64,000 bases of DNA, taken from Ambrosia x helenae. Its lineage: Eukaryota; Streptophyta; Magnoliopsida; Asterales; Asteraceae. Both the position numbers and the translations under genes were made by a program. The stretch covers positions 31,456,102 to 31,520,101 of the forward strand of contig CM061224.1 of assembly GCA_030844895.1 (NCBI GenBank), read 5' to 3'. Shown here piece by piece: positions 43,164 to 55,795 of this stretch. The stretch's first letter is position 1. Every line of letters begins with the position of its first letter. The notes beneath the pieces are model-generated. The model was not told the origin of the DNA, did not search any database, and saw nothing but the letters and a program-made list of their open reading frames with translations.

Positions 43164-43178
43164 GAAGTGGGATTTAGA

Positions 43179-43825
43179 GGGTCGCACACGTTAAGTAAGA
43201 CTAAAAGCCAATAGACCGCCATTTCTGCTGCGTATGTTGGAGGTTAATTTGGACGTGTGCTTTTAGTGTATGGGTTCAAGTGGGTCGACGGGCTTATGGG
43301 CCTACAGCTATTTTTAGTTTTTTGTTTCTCCGTGGGATCCTCGTATGATAAGTTCAATGTCTTCATAACGGGACTAGGCATTGAACCGACCACTTTACTG
43401 GTTTATATAAGAACCAGATGTTGTTGAAAAAATAATAGTGTAAAATTTGACACAAAAAAATAAAAAATCTGGTTCAACCAGCCGGGTTTTCGGTCCGACC
43501 ACCGGTTCACCGGTCCAACCCCCGGTTTGCTACATATTAAGTCCAATACCCCAATCTAGACTGGACCCTCAGTTCCCGATCTGATCCGGATTTCAAAACA
43601 CTGAATAAAGTTCGTTTCGAATATTTACTACTATTATTATATAATATGTTTTATAAATGAGATAAAGTGCTTGTGAGCAACTCGAGATTGGCTCATTAGA
43701 AGGTCTAATCGAACTAAGTTTAAATAAGGTCAGGTTTCAACTCTATCCTAAAGCAAATTGTTTAACATATTAGTAAAACCATAAAATTTCACTTATCAAA
43801 CTTATGTAGAAGCATGACTGTAGAG
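43179..43825. other. Intergenic sequence with MITE remnant
   Basis: 43465-43605 has ggttcaaccagccggg, accggttcaccggtcc and a gatccggatttcaaaacactg end, similar in style to the MITE at 19480-19712. No gene. Confidence 0.4.
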
Positions 43826-44365
43826 TAGGGATGGCAAAAAAAACCTGAGCCCGACGGGCATACTTGAAACCCGAAGCATTTGGGATGGGTATACCCGATA
43901 CCTGACGGGTATGCGACGGGTTTGGTATTGGAATAAAAATATTTCGCGGGTGTGGGATGGGTATGGTATTAGGTAATACCCGACCCGATTACCCGAAACT
44001 AAATACCCGTTTACCCGAAATATATACCCACAAATTTTTAAGTTGTATATATATTTTTTCATAACTATTTTTTAGTAATGTTTCATTTTAACAGATTCAT
44101 TATTTGAAAAATAGACTTTTCTTTTGAAAATTATCTTTTAATGAAATTATTATTTATATTTGTATGCTACAAAATTTGAAATATTTTTTGAGATACATAT
44201 CACAATACATATTTACATTCTAAATATTTAAAAGATTAGTATGGTGAGGATCATTAGTATGTTATTTATTACAATATAATATATTGTAGATTTCTAAAAC
44301 ATAAAACTATAAAAAAAAGTATAAGTATATATAAACATGCAAATCTCAACGGGTAAACTCGAAAC
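43826..44365. mobile_element. hAT-like element remnant in the Tat element
   Basis: The left end is tagggatggcaaaa, and cccgacgggca, tacccgat and acccgaaa words follow. A last piece, cgggtaaactcgaaaccca, ends where the Tat polyprotein is cut at about 44370. The right terminus is missing. Confidence 0.45.
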
Positions 44366-44369
44366 CCAC

Positions 44370-47300
44370 GGGTGGTCTTGGTTTGTAGATGATGGTGTGT
44401 GCGCCTAGCTCGATTGCCCATTTCGCCAGGCGGCTTGAGAGTTCGGGTTTGGAGAGTACGGTGTTGATTCTATAATCTGTTAGGACGTTGATTGGGTGTC
44501 CTTGAAAGTATAGCCTTAGTCGTCGTGACACATGTACTAGTGCGAGAACGAGTTTTTCCATTGTTGAGTATCTGGTTTCTGCGTCTGCCAGGGTGCGGCT
44601 AATGTAGTAGATTGGTGTTTGTACTTTGTTGCGTTCTACCAGTAGTACCGTGCCTATTGGTGTTTCTGATGCAGATAGGTACAGTGTAAGTGGTTCCTCT
44701 GGCAGGGGTGCTGTTAGAGTTGGCAAGTAAGTTAAACATTGCTTCATTTCACGAAAGGCTACTTCCGCTTCTGGTGTCCAGCGGAACTGTGTTTTCTTTA
44801 GTACATTTCGTAGGGTGCGGACAAAAGGAAAAGACTTGGAAGCGTAGTTTGATAAGAATCGGTTAAGAGCAACTAGGCGTCCCATCAGTGTCTGTACGTC
44901 CTTTATTAAGTTTGGTGATGGCATGCGCTGGATAGCTTGGACTTTTTTCGGGTTTGGCTTGAAGTCGCCGTTGGTGACAATGACGCCTAGAAATTTTCCT
45001 TCTTTAGCTCCGAAGGAGCATTTTCCCGGGTTGAGCTTCATTTTGATATCGCGCAACTGTTCGAAGGTGCGCTGGATGTCTATTAGCATGGTGTCTTCCT
45101 GAGTTCTTTTGATTACCAAGTCATCGACGTAGACTTCAAGGTTGACGCCGATCTGGTTGATGAAGGCATGGTCCATGAGGCGTTGGTAAGTTGCGCCAGC
45201 GTTCTTGAGTCCGAAAGGCATTTTGGTGTAGCAGTAGACCCCTCTATCTGTCCTGAAGGTCGTTCGGTCTTCGTCTTCGTAGGCCATTTGTATTTGATGG
45301 TATCCTCGATATGCGTCGAGGAAGCATTTGTATTTAAATGGCGCTATTTAGTCTACCTTCAAGTCAATTTCTGGTAGGGGGTAGTGATCTTTAGGACATG
45401 CTTTGTTGAGGTCCTTGTAGTCGACACACATGCGCCAAGATCCGTTCTTCTTGAAGACCATGACAGGGTTAGCTACCCAAGTTTAATGGTTGCATTTTCT
45501 GATGATGCCCGCTTCGAGTAGGTCATCGACTTGTTCGTTCATGGCTTTGACTCTATCGGGGCCCAGTGGCCGTTTTTTCTGGGCCACCGGGCGTGCATCT
45601 TTGTATGTGTTGAGGCGATGCTTGGCTACGTGTCTTGAGACGCCGACCATGTCTGATGATTGCCAGGCGAATATGTCTTTGTTTTCCACCAATAGTTGCC
45701 TTAGGTGTATTCTTACTTGGGGGGACAGGGTCCGCCCTAAAGTAATGGTTTGTTCGGGGAAAGCCAGGTTGAGAACCCATTTTTCTTCCTTCGGTGAGGC
45801 TGGCGCTGGCTGCGCTGAGTCGTCGATCGGGTCGGTTGTCATGAGGCATTCTTGGTTGCCTCAGATGTATGCGATCCCCGTAGGTGTTGGAAAACCTATG
45901 GTTTGGTGCGGAGTTGATGCGGTGGAGTTGAAGTTTGCCAGACCTTGTCTGCCCAGCAGTATGTCGTATGAGGAGATGGCTGGGATGACGTGAAAGGTGC
46001 AAACTTCTGAGCGGGTGTGGGTGCCGTCATCAAGTGTGACTGTAAAGTCAAACTTACCGATGGGGTGTATTACCTCGTTGAAGAAATCAGCGATGGGTGC
46101 ATCTGGTTGCAGGCGTGCTTTGTCTTCCTCGTCGAGTTGATCGAAGCACTGTTGGTACATGATGTCGAAGCTGCAGCCGCCATCGCACATCATCTTGTAA
46201 GTTCGGTAAAGCCCGAACAGTGCTGTGATGGTGAGTGGGGTTGTTGATTTTGCGCCCCCGGTATTGTGGGGAGGATGACTTGAGCCTCCCTCCAGTTTCT
46301 GACTGTTGCGATTTCTGATTGTTGCGACGTGGTCGCTATGTGTGGGAGGTTTGTTTTCCGCTTGGTGTTGCGCGTCATGTTGCACTGTCTGTTGTACGCG
46401 CCGCGGATGTGGTGTGTTTTGATGTCTTTGATGGCCTTGACGGGTTCGTCTTGCCGGCTTGCGTCGGCGCGGACATTCTTGACCAGATTGGCCAATTTCC
46501 CAGAGCGTATGGCCGCCTCGATCTTCATTTTGAGGCTGTAGCAGTTGTTAGTGTCGTGGCCCACATCTTTGTGGAAATCGCAGAATCTGGTGGTGTCAAC
46601 GCTTTTTCGTTTCGTTCCCATGGGTTTTGGGATCTTGAAGGTTACCTCTCAAGTTGAGAGGACCTGTGACAGCACCTGGGATGGTGTTTTCGTGAGGGGG
46701 GTCCAGTCTTCATTCTGGCGGCCGCCGCTGCGCTGGTCACGTGTTTGTTTGTTACCGATAATGTTTCGGGCGTCGCCGGAGTTTGAATATCGGCCTTCGT
46801 CGATGGAACCTGAAATACGGTTCCAGACAGATGCTCGGTTGTTGCCGCGGCTGCGGCTGTTGCTGGAGCTCCCTCGTTGATTTTGGCGCATTGTTTTTTG
46901 GTTGCCCGCATATAGCTTGGAGATGCGAACAACCTCTTCCCAGGAATCTGGGACGCCATCTTTCCCTTGAAGGGTGTGTTTTAGGTCGTCATCGTTGACG
47001 TTGGCCAGGAAGGAGGTCCGGGTTGCTTTGTCCCCCGTTCCTAACTGTAGTGTTTCTTTGTTGAACCGTACGATGAAGTCCTCAAGCGGTTTAGTGTCTC
47101 TGCGTTTGCACAGGGAGATCTGGCTTCTGTCGCGCTTGTGGCGACGTTGTTGGCTAAAATGGAGCGAAAATTTTTCGATCAGCTGCTCGTGGCTGTCGAT
47201 GCTCCCAATGGGGAGATTATCAAACCAGACCCTGGCGGCTCCTGTAAGTGTCTGGGCAAACATGTGACACCAGACGGGTAGGGTCCATCCGATGACGGCC

Positions 47301-47959
47301 CCGGCCTGATTGAAGATGCCGAGGTGGTCGTCCGGATCGGTGAGACCGTCATATATTCTGACGTTGGTCGGTAGGCGTTGTCGTGGCGCGATTAGTGCTT
47401 GGGATATACGCCTGGTGAATTTGGACTTGTCCGCAAAGGCCGTTGGCCTGTAGGGGAGTGATAAGTTTGTGGTGGCGTTGTCATTGTATCTGTTTAGTCG
47501 TTCCCACCTGTAGTATGGGCTATGGCGATAGTCCCTGGAGGCGTCGTCCTCCCATGAACTTTCGTCATAGTCCTCGTCGTCGAACCAGTTGCGCTCTGCA
47601 CAGGCCTGGTCCGCAGGGGGTTGCCCTGGACCTTCCCCGTGACGGGCGGCAGTTGTGATTCATGTAGGTTGTTTGGAGGAGGAACCCATGATCGCCTTTC
47701 CGGTGAGTCGGCGTCGCTCCAGCTGTGCGTACAGAATTTGTTTCTGGCGTTCGTACCAGTCATTATTCAGGGCGTCGATCTCCTCTTCAGTTGGAGGGGC
47801 TGGATCGACGAACTGGGATGCTAGGTTTCTGGGGGTGATGACCGGGTTTTGCTGATTGTTGTCATGGTCCCCCGATGTTGGTTGAGATCCTGGGGTGGCG
47901 TCGGTGATGTCTTCGACAGCCCCCGATGGAGTGAACGCTCTTGGAGGTGAAGTGGTCAT
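44370..47959 (-). pseudogene. gag-pol: Tat-type Ty3/gypsy gag-pol, truncated and broken
   Basis: Starts at ATG 47959 with MTTSPPRAF. Gag core follows (GAARVWFDNLP, about 47240), a CDFH...GHDTNNC zinc-finger-like motif (about 46580), protease with DGGCS (about 46180), RT N-terminus (45842-45483), RT with YVDD (about 45130) and an RNase H part, cut at about 44370 before integrase. Nonsense codons at 47660-47662, 46649-46651, 45861-45863, 45483-45485 and about 45350 all lie in one otherwise continuous frame, except for one shift between about 46400 and 46280. The CGA-to-TGA and CAA-to-TAA changes are the simplest readings. The element is dead. Confidence 0.85.
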
Positions 47960-48025
47960 TTTTTCCAATATGGATTGGTGAGTATATCTGTTAAAGCTGT
48001 TTTGTTTAGAGTATTTGTGGTAAGG

Positions 48026-48041
48026 CCACGGATGGCGCCAA
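48026..48041 (-). other. Primer binding site of the Tat element
   Basis: On the minus strand, ttggcgccatccgtgg follows the LTR end ...tttcttca. TGGCGCC-type sites are usual for Tat-lineage elements. Confidence 0.75.
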
Positions 48042-49085
48042 TGAAGAAACACGAATCCTGGATTACCGAACAGGCGCTAATCCAGTATGTGATCCTACGG
48101 TATTTTGCAAAGAGAGTGTGTTTGGAAAATACGTGAGGGTCTAAGGACAAGACCAGGGAGTTTAGGAGACTACCGATTAGAAGAGCCGAGCCTTTAAAAG
48201 TTAGTATAATAAACAAGGGGTTGAAGAAGACACGAAGGAGTTCGTATTCCTCTTGAGTGAAAGTGTGAGAGATTTTAGATACCTGTAAAAGGAGAAGGGG
48301 CTCCTCCTTTTATAGTACCTAGCTCTCGTACTTTCTCAGCCCATCCTCTACCTTTAATGGGGCCCGACCCAGGTAGAGGCGTCTCCACAATCCGGCCCAT
48401 GTCCTTAAGCCCATTTGGTGCAAGTGGGTTTGGATAAAAAGGAGAAAGTAAAAAGCTAAGGGGGGATGTTACCGTCCGGACGGTTGATACACGTGGCGCC
48501 CCTTGAGTGGACGCTGGTGGTCGGCGGACACGTGGCGTCCGCCTATTGGTAGGCCGAGGGCGGTGAGTAATCATACCTTTCTTGGACGTCGAGACGGGTT
48601 GAGAAAGTCTGCTTTGTCAGGAAGATATCTTGGCTGAGAGGCCGCCACGTCAGCGTCTTTTCAGTTTTCGTCAGACTGGGAGCAGTCTCTGATTGGAGAG
48701 GAACTCTGACGGGCCGCCTGCTGTGTCAGAGATATTTCACCTGGGGCAGGGGTGAGTCCCAAGGCTGCCCCAAAAGGCATCTTCCAGTTGTGTTGGCGAA
48801 GCTTCCTTTGGCTTGATGGAGAAGCTTCGTAGTATGTTGAGTCCGCCGACGTAGAACGGGCGGGCGATGTTGCGCCTGGCGTCCGTTTGGACGCCAGGGT
48901 GTATCGCCGACGTAAAACGGGCGGGTAGTGCTGCGTCCGGCATTCGTTGGATGCCAGTTGCATCGCTGACGTAGAACGGGCCGTTGGACGCCGGACGTTC
49001 CGCTGACGTAAAACGGGCTGATGGACGCCAGACGTTCCGCTGACGTAAAATGGGCGGATGGACGTCAGGCGATGGCGGTTCTATT
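48042..49085 (-). repeat. 5' LTR of the Tat element (outer edge uncertain)
   Basis: The inner edge is fixed by the primer binding site. A TATA box (actataaaag on the minus strand, about 48308-48318) and U3 repeats at 48848-49060 fit LTR structure. The outer edge is set by the end of the repeats and remains approximate, because the second LTR is missing. Confidence 0.65.
48848..49060 (-). promoter_or_regulatory. Tandem GACGTA(A/G)AACGGGC repeats in U3
   Basis: Copies start at 48848, 48909, 48968, 49005 and 49042; the last two spacings are exactly 37 bp, the earlier ones 59-61. All but the first two read TGACGTA. TGACG cores are known sites for TGA-class bZIP factors, so this is a plausible enhancer. 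Confidence 0.55.
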
Positions 49086-51385
49086 TGAGCGATGGTATGA
49101 TATTTATAATGTTTCGATACCATATCCCTTCATATTGGGTTCTTCTGCTATGTAAATCATCAATTCATGCGTACATTTTCTGTATTTATACTCACCCTGT
49201 TTTTTCTTCTTCCCTCATCATTCATTTGTTTCTTTTCGTTGGTGTTTCAATACTTAATGTTTTTGGTGCCATCTTCATATGTTTTTCTCTGTTTGGTTGA
49301 TGTAAACTTTTTGTGCACACCAAGTGTTTATGTTAATGTTCTAGTGACTTTTTTATTTAATTTTTTGCTTTTGTTTTTCCTTTTGTTAAATGTTAAATCA
49401 TGCAACATATACATGTATAGGCTACTGTTGGTTCATAATTAGAAATTGTTATTAATACCAATTGGTGTGTCGGTTTTAGTAATATAAAAGATATCATTTT
49501 TCCGTTGCCAAAAACTTTGGTTCTTAAGCCTCAAAACATTGGTTTTGGGAAAAAGCGGATTTGTTACAAACCATTACCTAGTTTTAAATTTATAATTAAC
49601 GACAATTATTTACTTAGAAACTAAAACTAACACACAAATAAAGAACCTGACGTGCGTAGTATAGATTTCTAGGGTAAATACTGAGTATCGTATTCCAAGG
49701 AACACACATTCCCCTACTCAACCTTCCATCACTTTTGTTAATATCGAGTTATAAAAAGAAAATAAAATGGCAGGGTTCTAAAAGAAAAATAGTTTATGAA
49801 AAAGTTTTGTTTTTAAAATAAAATATAAAAATAGTAGGTTTAGAAAACGTGCAAGTCGGGGGAACCCTCCAGTGAGTTGATTAATTAAATTAATACTAGT
49901 AATAGTTTTAATTATTGATGAGGAGAACGGGTTTTGAACGGTCCATTCAGAGTTAGGAGATGGGAAAAGAAATAAACAAGGGATGACGTTCTGACAACTA
50001 AATGAGTCATGCACAAGGGAAGTGTACGAGTCCCTATAAATGTGTCTTCGGACTACTGGCCTGTAAACCGGTCTTCTCCTGGTTGACAAGTGTTGTCGAA
50101 CCTAACGCACACAAGTCATGTAGCATATTGGAAAGTTTGAGTCATGCTTGTTAGGCACTTCCCAAACCACCGCAAAACCACTCGTTTAAGCAATGAGTTC
50201 TCTGATTTACCATCCGAAATTAATGTAAAGGCTTAATTCCGACCGGGAATCCCTTCCACCTCTCTTAAATCTCACTTTCTGTACCGAAGGATCTCACATG
50301 CCATCATCATGTGTGACCGGGGGCCCTCTAAAAAGTTAACGGCTTTGTACTAACAAGAATTAAATAAAGTATACTGGTTTTATATATCTTTACAAGTGAC
50401 AACTTAAATATTTAGTGATCAAGTAAATATAAGTCTGGTTTAATAATTTAAAAGACTTAACAATATCAACCCTTAACCCCCAAGACTTGTGAATAATAAT
50501 CTTAACAAAGGTGAAACATAAACTAAAGGTGTGTGGCTTAAAGACCACGGGTGCACCCGTAGGGAATTCGCCATTTGCCAAGAAAACCACTTATATATCT
50601 GTGCGGTACCAGAAACTTGTCACCCGGATCTGATCCACTTTAGAAGTCTTTGCTTAGAACCCAGTTTGAACATCAGAAGCCCAAAGGATCTATTTCACTA
50701 CCGGTTTCCATGCCTTGGATCTAGCTTGGGACTACCAGAAGCCGTACGAACCCCATGATAGTTTTAATATTAGTTAAGTGTTGGTTGATTTTAAGATTGT
50801 TAAGCTAACCACTAATTTAACATGTCACAAATGATAAACAAACAAAGATTAGTTAACAAGACAAACACACAAAATAACTAAAAATAAACCACTACTAATA
50901 TATAAAAAAATCTAAAAAATCGAATGGGTTCGGAGAATACTGGATGGATACAACATTCTAAAGATGAACAACATACTAACATGCAGTCTCTAGTTCATAG
51001 ACAAGCCTCCAACATCTTGATCCTATGCGTATAAAGTGATCCTCACGACTCTCAAACTTATTGCATGTAACTACTTCTACGGTACCATTTTCCGAGCGCA
51101 AACCGAAGATAGGAAGTATCCGAAGCTTAGAGAGGGATTTGGTCAGCCCTAAGGCCACCCAAGAGTCCCCAAGAAGGCTCAAGAAGTGTGGAAGTCGACC
51201 CCAAGATGGTACACCAAATGATTGAATTGAGCTTGCTATTAATAGGCAAATCAGGCTGAGCACGGCCATGCTCACTAGTGAGCACGCCCATGCTTCTGTT
51301 CAGGTACGTTCTGTTGCTGCAAGGCCAGTCCTGAAAAAAATCTAAATTGAAATACAATGAATCAAAATCTAAATATAAATCCGAA
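49086..51385. other. Unclassified repeat-like region without genes
   Basis: The region looks like LTR or untranslated retroelement sequence: a gcacggccatgctcac palindrome pair at 51255-51285, many stops in all frames, and no protein motif. I cannot assign a family. The ORFs visible here are short and unlike proteins. Confidence 0.35.
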
Positions 51386-53498
51386 AGCTTAAAGGATGCA
51401 TCTCAAAACAACCTGAAACATGTACAAAATAATTTGGTCAATACAAAATTTGTATTGGTGAGCATACCCTGTTTGAATAGATATAGTAGGAAAAAATGTT
51501 TAGCAATTCATGTGCGTTACCATTTGCAGTTATGTAATAAGTAATATCCGTTCAAAACCAAACCTGAGAATAATGACTAACACATGACTAACCAACTGAA
51601 TAATGAATTAACAAGACAATGACCAAGATTCTCTTAACAGAGTCTCAAGGGGGTATACCATAGTACTATTCATTGAAAAGCTAGGCCGCCCAGCGGTTAA
51701 TGATTTTGACAAGTCATAGACACACCAATTAACATAAAGCAAACACACATGAGAATTGCATTAAGTATAAGAAATTGAAACTTGATTAATATATAGGTAC
51801 ATGAGTCACCCCAAAGTAGTAAAACAGTAAAAAGGGGAAAGATATACTCACAGTTTGCGAAAGCGATCAAAATCCACTTAAGCAGTCGTGAGCTATGTAA
51901 TGGGAATTCCGAGGAATTCAACCTATAATGTGTAAGAATACTAATAAGGAAGTGTCTAAAAAGTCTAAGGTAACTAGGGTCTAAGGCATTAGGGTTTGCT
52001 AAGTTGATTTGGGGAATTAGAGTTTTATGATAAATTGCATTAATGTAAAAGTTGTATGTCAAAAATAATATATCAAAGTTTGTAAATGTGGTTTAGGTAA
52101 TATAATTATTACCATTTGAATATTTAGATGTAAATATATTTGAATAACTAAGGAAAAATCATTTAGTTAATTACTTTAACTAATTATTGTAAATAATTAC
52201 GATAATCATAAATATTGAAATAAATAATTATGAGTTACGCGATGATCCAAAAAATAATAATTAAGACTTTCCAACATAAGAATTATTTCTATTTTATAAG
52301 AAAAGTATTTATAAAATAGATGTTGTAATAGTATAAATAAATAAATGTTTAATTATGTCGTAATTGATAAATAATACTAATAATACAAGACATGATTCAA
52401 AAATGTTATTTTTATAGAAAATGGATGCTTTTTGATGTAAACAACTTGAAATAATTTTCCCATAACTTTTATAAACTTATTTATATTTAAAACTGATTTA
52501 ATGAGATTAAATCATGTTTAAATGATTAAAAATAGGAAAATTAATAAAAATAAATGTTTTCTGAACCAACTATTTTTATTTCAGCTCCTCATGATTAGAA
52601 ATAATTTATAAAAAAAATTGAGATTAAAATCATTAAAAATGAATTTTTAATCAATTAAATACGATTAAAACAAATAAATTCAATAAAAATATAAATGATA
52701 TGGCACGAAAAGGTTGGACTCACAATACGGTTTGAGGCTCGAAAACTTGATGTGCAGACCCGAACACTTGAGGTCGATTACCCCGGTTCTGGACACAATT
52801 TTGACGTTTTTAAAGTGGGTTTAGATTGAGGAAACACCGGGGAACGCTTTGCAACTATCAATTTATACTACTTAACTTGAAAATAAGTCGTTTGAACTTG
52901 ATAATAATAGGCGACGGTTACATCATAAATACACGATTAAAGCATGATTTATACGCCTTAATTGCTCGTTTAAAAGGTTGAAATCAGTTAATGGCTGGTG
53001 GAGAAACGCAAAGCAATAATAAAAATGATTAAACGTGAGTTAAAACGGGTGTTTGAGTCTCGCCGGAAAGCTTCACCGGAAAGTTACTCCGGTGGCCGGA
53101 TCTGGGCCGGAAAACGAACAGGGAGCACAAGGGGAGGGAAGACTTTTAAAAGTTATGCTAATTGGCAGAAATAGTCCCTGTAGTTAGATTAGTTAATTTT
53201 ATTTATGTTTTGGTTAGATTTTTCTTATAAAAAAATTAACTAAGTTAACATAATTTACTTAAACACTTTTAAACTTCATAAAACTTAAAGAAATCCATTC
53301 CGAAAACGTTTCAACATACGCGTTTGATTAAATCGTAGACACGGTCCTTTAATAAATGCAAATAATATATTTTGATCTCGCTCTTTTATTAAATTTGAAA
53401 ACGACAAAACTTATAGGGTCTAAAATAGAAACATTTGAATACACTAAGGACTATAATTGACAACTCGCTAAAAGCTGAGGGGGACGGTTGTCACAACG
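51386..53498 (-). repeat. LTR remnant related to 56970-59529
   Basis: Shared landmarks are cctgaaacatgtacaaaa, then a ggtgagcat block, a caccccaaa...aaaagg.g...actcac block, long AT-rich runs, and an end gacggttgtcaca like gacggatgtcaca. The left edge is truncated. No primer site or coding sequence adjoins it, so it is a solo or partial LTR. Confidence 0.5.
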
Positions 53499-53847
53499 GG
53501 TGTGCAAGCTAACACATGTTGTTTTCTTGTCCCCCCCCCCCCCCTCAAGTTGGCTGCTTTGTCTTTTAGTGCGCAGGGCCTTCGTACTAATGTGCATGGG
53601 TGTGCTTGGTCAACCCCGGGCTAATTTTATCATCGTTTTGGTCTCGTAAAGGTCTTTACACGTTTTTGAAACATGCCTCGAGTCTCGTGTCATCAAGAAT
53701 CTTTGTTTTTAGTTGTTTTTACTCCGAAATTGCTTCTTTTTGGGATTAGGGCTATATTTTCCTAGAAAACACAAACAGGAACGATTAAGTAGCTTTTATT
53801 AGTGATTTAAGCTTAATTATGCCCTATTTTGAGATTATTTAGGTATG
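53499..53847. other. Intergenic sequence with poly-C run
   Basis: A run of about 14 C lies near 53531-53545. No gene. Confidence 0.5.
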
Positions 53848-53856
53848 TTTTATATA

Positions 53857-54239
53857 GGGGAATTGGATTCTAATAACCTAAACTATTTGAAATTGGCCAT
53901 TAACACCCCCAACTAAAAAATTGGCCACATGTAACCTGAACTATTAAGTTATTGGAATCAAACACCCAATTAACTGACGCCGTTAGTGGGTTACTGACGT
54001 GGCATGATGTTGTGTCAATCCATGTGGCACCATTTGCTGACGTGGCATGCTGACGTGGATTGACACATCAGCATGCCACGTCAGCTTTTGGTGCCACGTC
54101 AGCAACCCACTAACGGCGTCAGTCAATTGGGTGTTAGATTCTAATAAGTTAATAGTTCAGGTTTTATGTGGCCAATTTTTTAGTTTAGGGTGCCAATGAC
54201 TAATTTCAAATAGTTTAGATTATTATAATCCAATTCCCC
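53857..54239. mobile_element. Foldback MITE of Mutator type
   Basis: Arms of nearly 190 bp pair along the whole length: ggggaattggatt...ctaaactatttgaaatt, then acgccgttagtgggtt, then repeated tgacgtggca. A perfect 9-bp duplication, ttttatata, flanks it (53848-53856 and 54240-54248). Confidence 0.88.
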
Positions 54240-54248
54240 TTTTATATA

Positions 54249-54725
54249 TGTAAATGATGGCACATCACCAATTAGGTAGCCTACACATATCGTGATTCAA
54301 GCATGTAAATTAGTCATATTAGTTTCAATTAAATCACATGCCTTTCAAGAAAAAAAAAATAGATAATAAATCACCTCAAATTTTTTAATTTATAGATAAA
54401 TGGTGTTTGCCGCCATTCATAACTATAATAACTCTTATATTTTATCGGAACAAGTTTTTAACCATGAACAGTTATACGGTGCGTTTTCAAGAGCTAAGTT
54501 CGTAGATGCCTTAAAAGTACTTACATTACCTTGTGAAGAGGCAAAGTGGCAAACAATACGGAAACAACAAATATAGTATACACCGACTTCCTAGAGTGTA
54601 TATGTACATAAATGGTTGTAACTGAATGACTTACCTTACATTACTATATATTATTTACTTTTGTTGTTCACTTTCTTATATGTATATCCTACTCATCCAA
54701 AATTTTATGTGGCAGGAATACTGAA
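54249..54725. other. Intergenic sequence, no gene seen
   Basis: AT-rich, ends in an acceptor-like tgtggcag before the next feature. Confidence 0.35.
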
Positions 54726-55080
54726 ATGACGTTCAGAAGTGTATATTTGATAAGAAATGAAGACAGTGCAAATCCAATAGAGGTTCGCTTTGTACGGAAA
54801 TGGCAGTCCGCCGCCATTAAGGATGGATGTTGGCATGTTGCTACCTATTCTTGGATAAAGAGGTACAATAATACATACCTAGAAAAAAAAATATTCGCTT
54901 CTAAATAATTATACATTAAACATATATATTACAGGGTTATGCAATCGAGGGTTATGGACATAACCATGACAAAGCCTACCTTGACGCCAAAATGAACCTT
55001 CGCGGATGTTACAGGATCTTTAATTACCTATCCCAAAGGACAAAGGCCATGCAAAAGCCATAACGTAGTGCCTCAACAAG
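54726..55080 (+). pseudogene. RPA-like OB-fold exon fragments
   Basis: The open stretch 54726-54872 contains NPIEVRFVRKW, like the (I/V)-VRV-R-W start of replication protein A large-subunit/DUF223 OB folds. It ends at a possible donor aagag|gtac. After atattacag at about 54943 a second stretch has GYAIEGYG and MNLRGCYRIFNYL, again RPA-like, then a stop. Helitrons and other plant transposons often carry RPA-like genes, so an element origin is likely, but no Helitron ends adjoin it. Confidence 0.35.
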
Positions 55081-55795
55081 CAACCATCAAAATATCAAAA
55101 AGGGACCTCCTTCATGCCTATTAATCCTTCAGGATTCCCGCCAAACTACTATCACTTTCTCCCATTCGGAGTCCTTCCGGACAGGCTTGATACAAACTTC
55201 CTATTAATTGTCCAAAATTCTAATATTAATACTTTCATATATTAGAAAAACTAATAACTAGCACACAAGTTACAGATTATATAGCCATATAGGTCATTTT
55301 GACACAATAACTAGGGACACGATTATGCCATCATGAAGGACGTTGCTGAAGTTCCTGCTAGAAGATCTAGAGTAAGAAATTTTTATATATTCATTAATAA
55401 TTTTTTTATATCTCAACAAGTCATACACCTAATATCCACCACAAGTTCTTTAATGTATTTTATGCTATACCCAATCTGATATCCCGAAATGACAATTGTT
55501 GGTATATATGACAAAACAATTGTTGCTTGGTAAAGTATTTATATTCAATTATTATTGATTAATTAAATCTGATAAAATGACTCTTGGTAATTTAGGATAA
55601 GTGAATCAGCTTGTGTTCAGTCGTCTTCCACCTTTAGCTAATATTTCAGCTTTTATTCACTATATCTAATTATTTAGATTTCTAAATTTGCTTATAGTTC
55701 AGAAAAAAAAAATAACAAAAATGAGAAAACCAAATCTGCGTTAGAAAAAGGGTGATACTATCTAGACATCCCCAAAAAAACCCTAGACACCCCTA
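55081..55795. other. Intergenic sequence, no certain gene
   Basis: AT-rich. A possible further exon (gacacgattatgccatcatg, about 55317) is too short to support. Confidence 0.35.

Noticed and set aside
45490..45993. Plus-strand frames opposite the Tat polyprotein
   Set aside because: Shadows of the minus-strand gag-pol, whose motifs are clear.
49058..49442. Hydrophobic plus-strand frames as a membrane protein gene
   Set aside because: T-rich intergenic DNA gives Phe/Leu-rich frames by composition; no start context or conserved motif.
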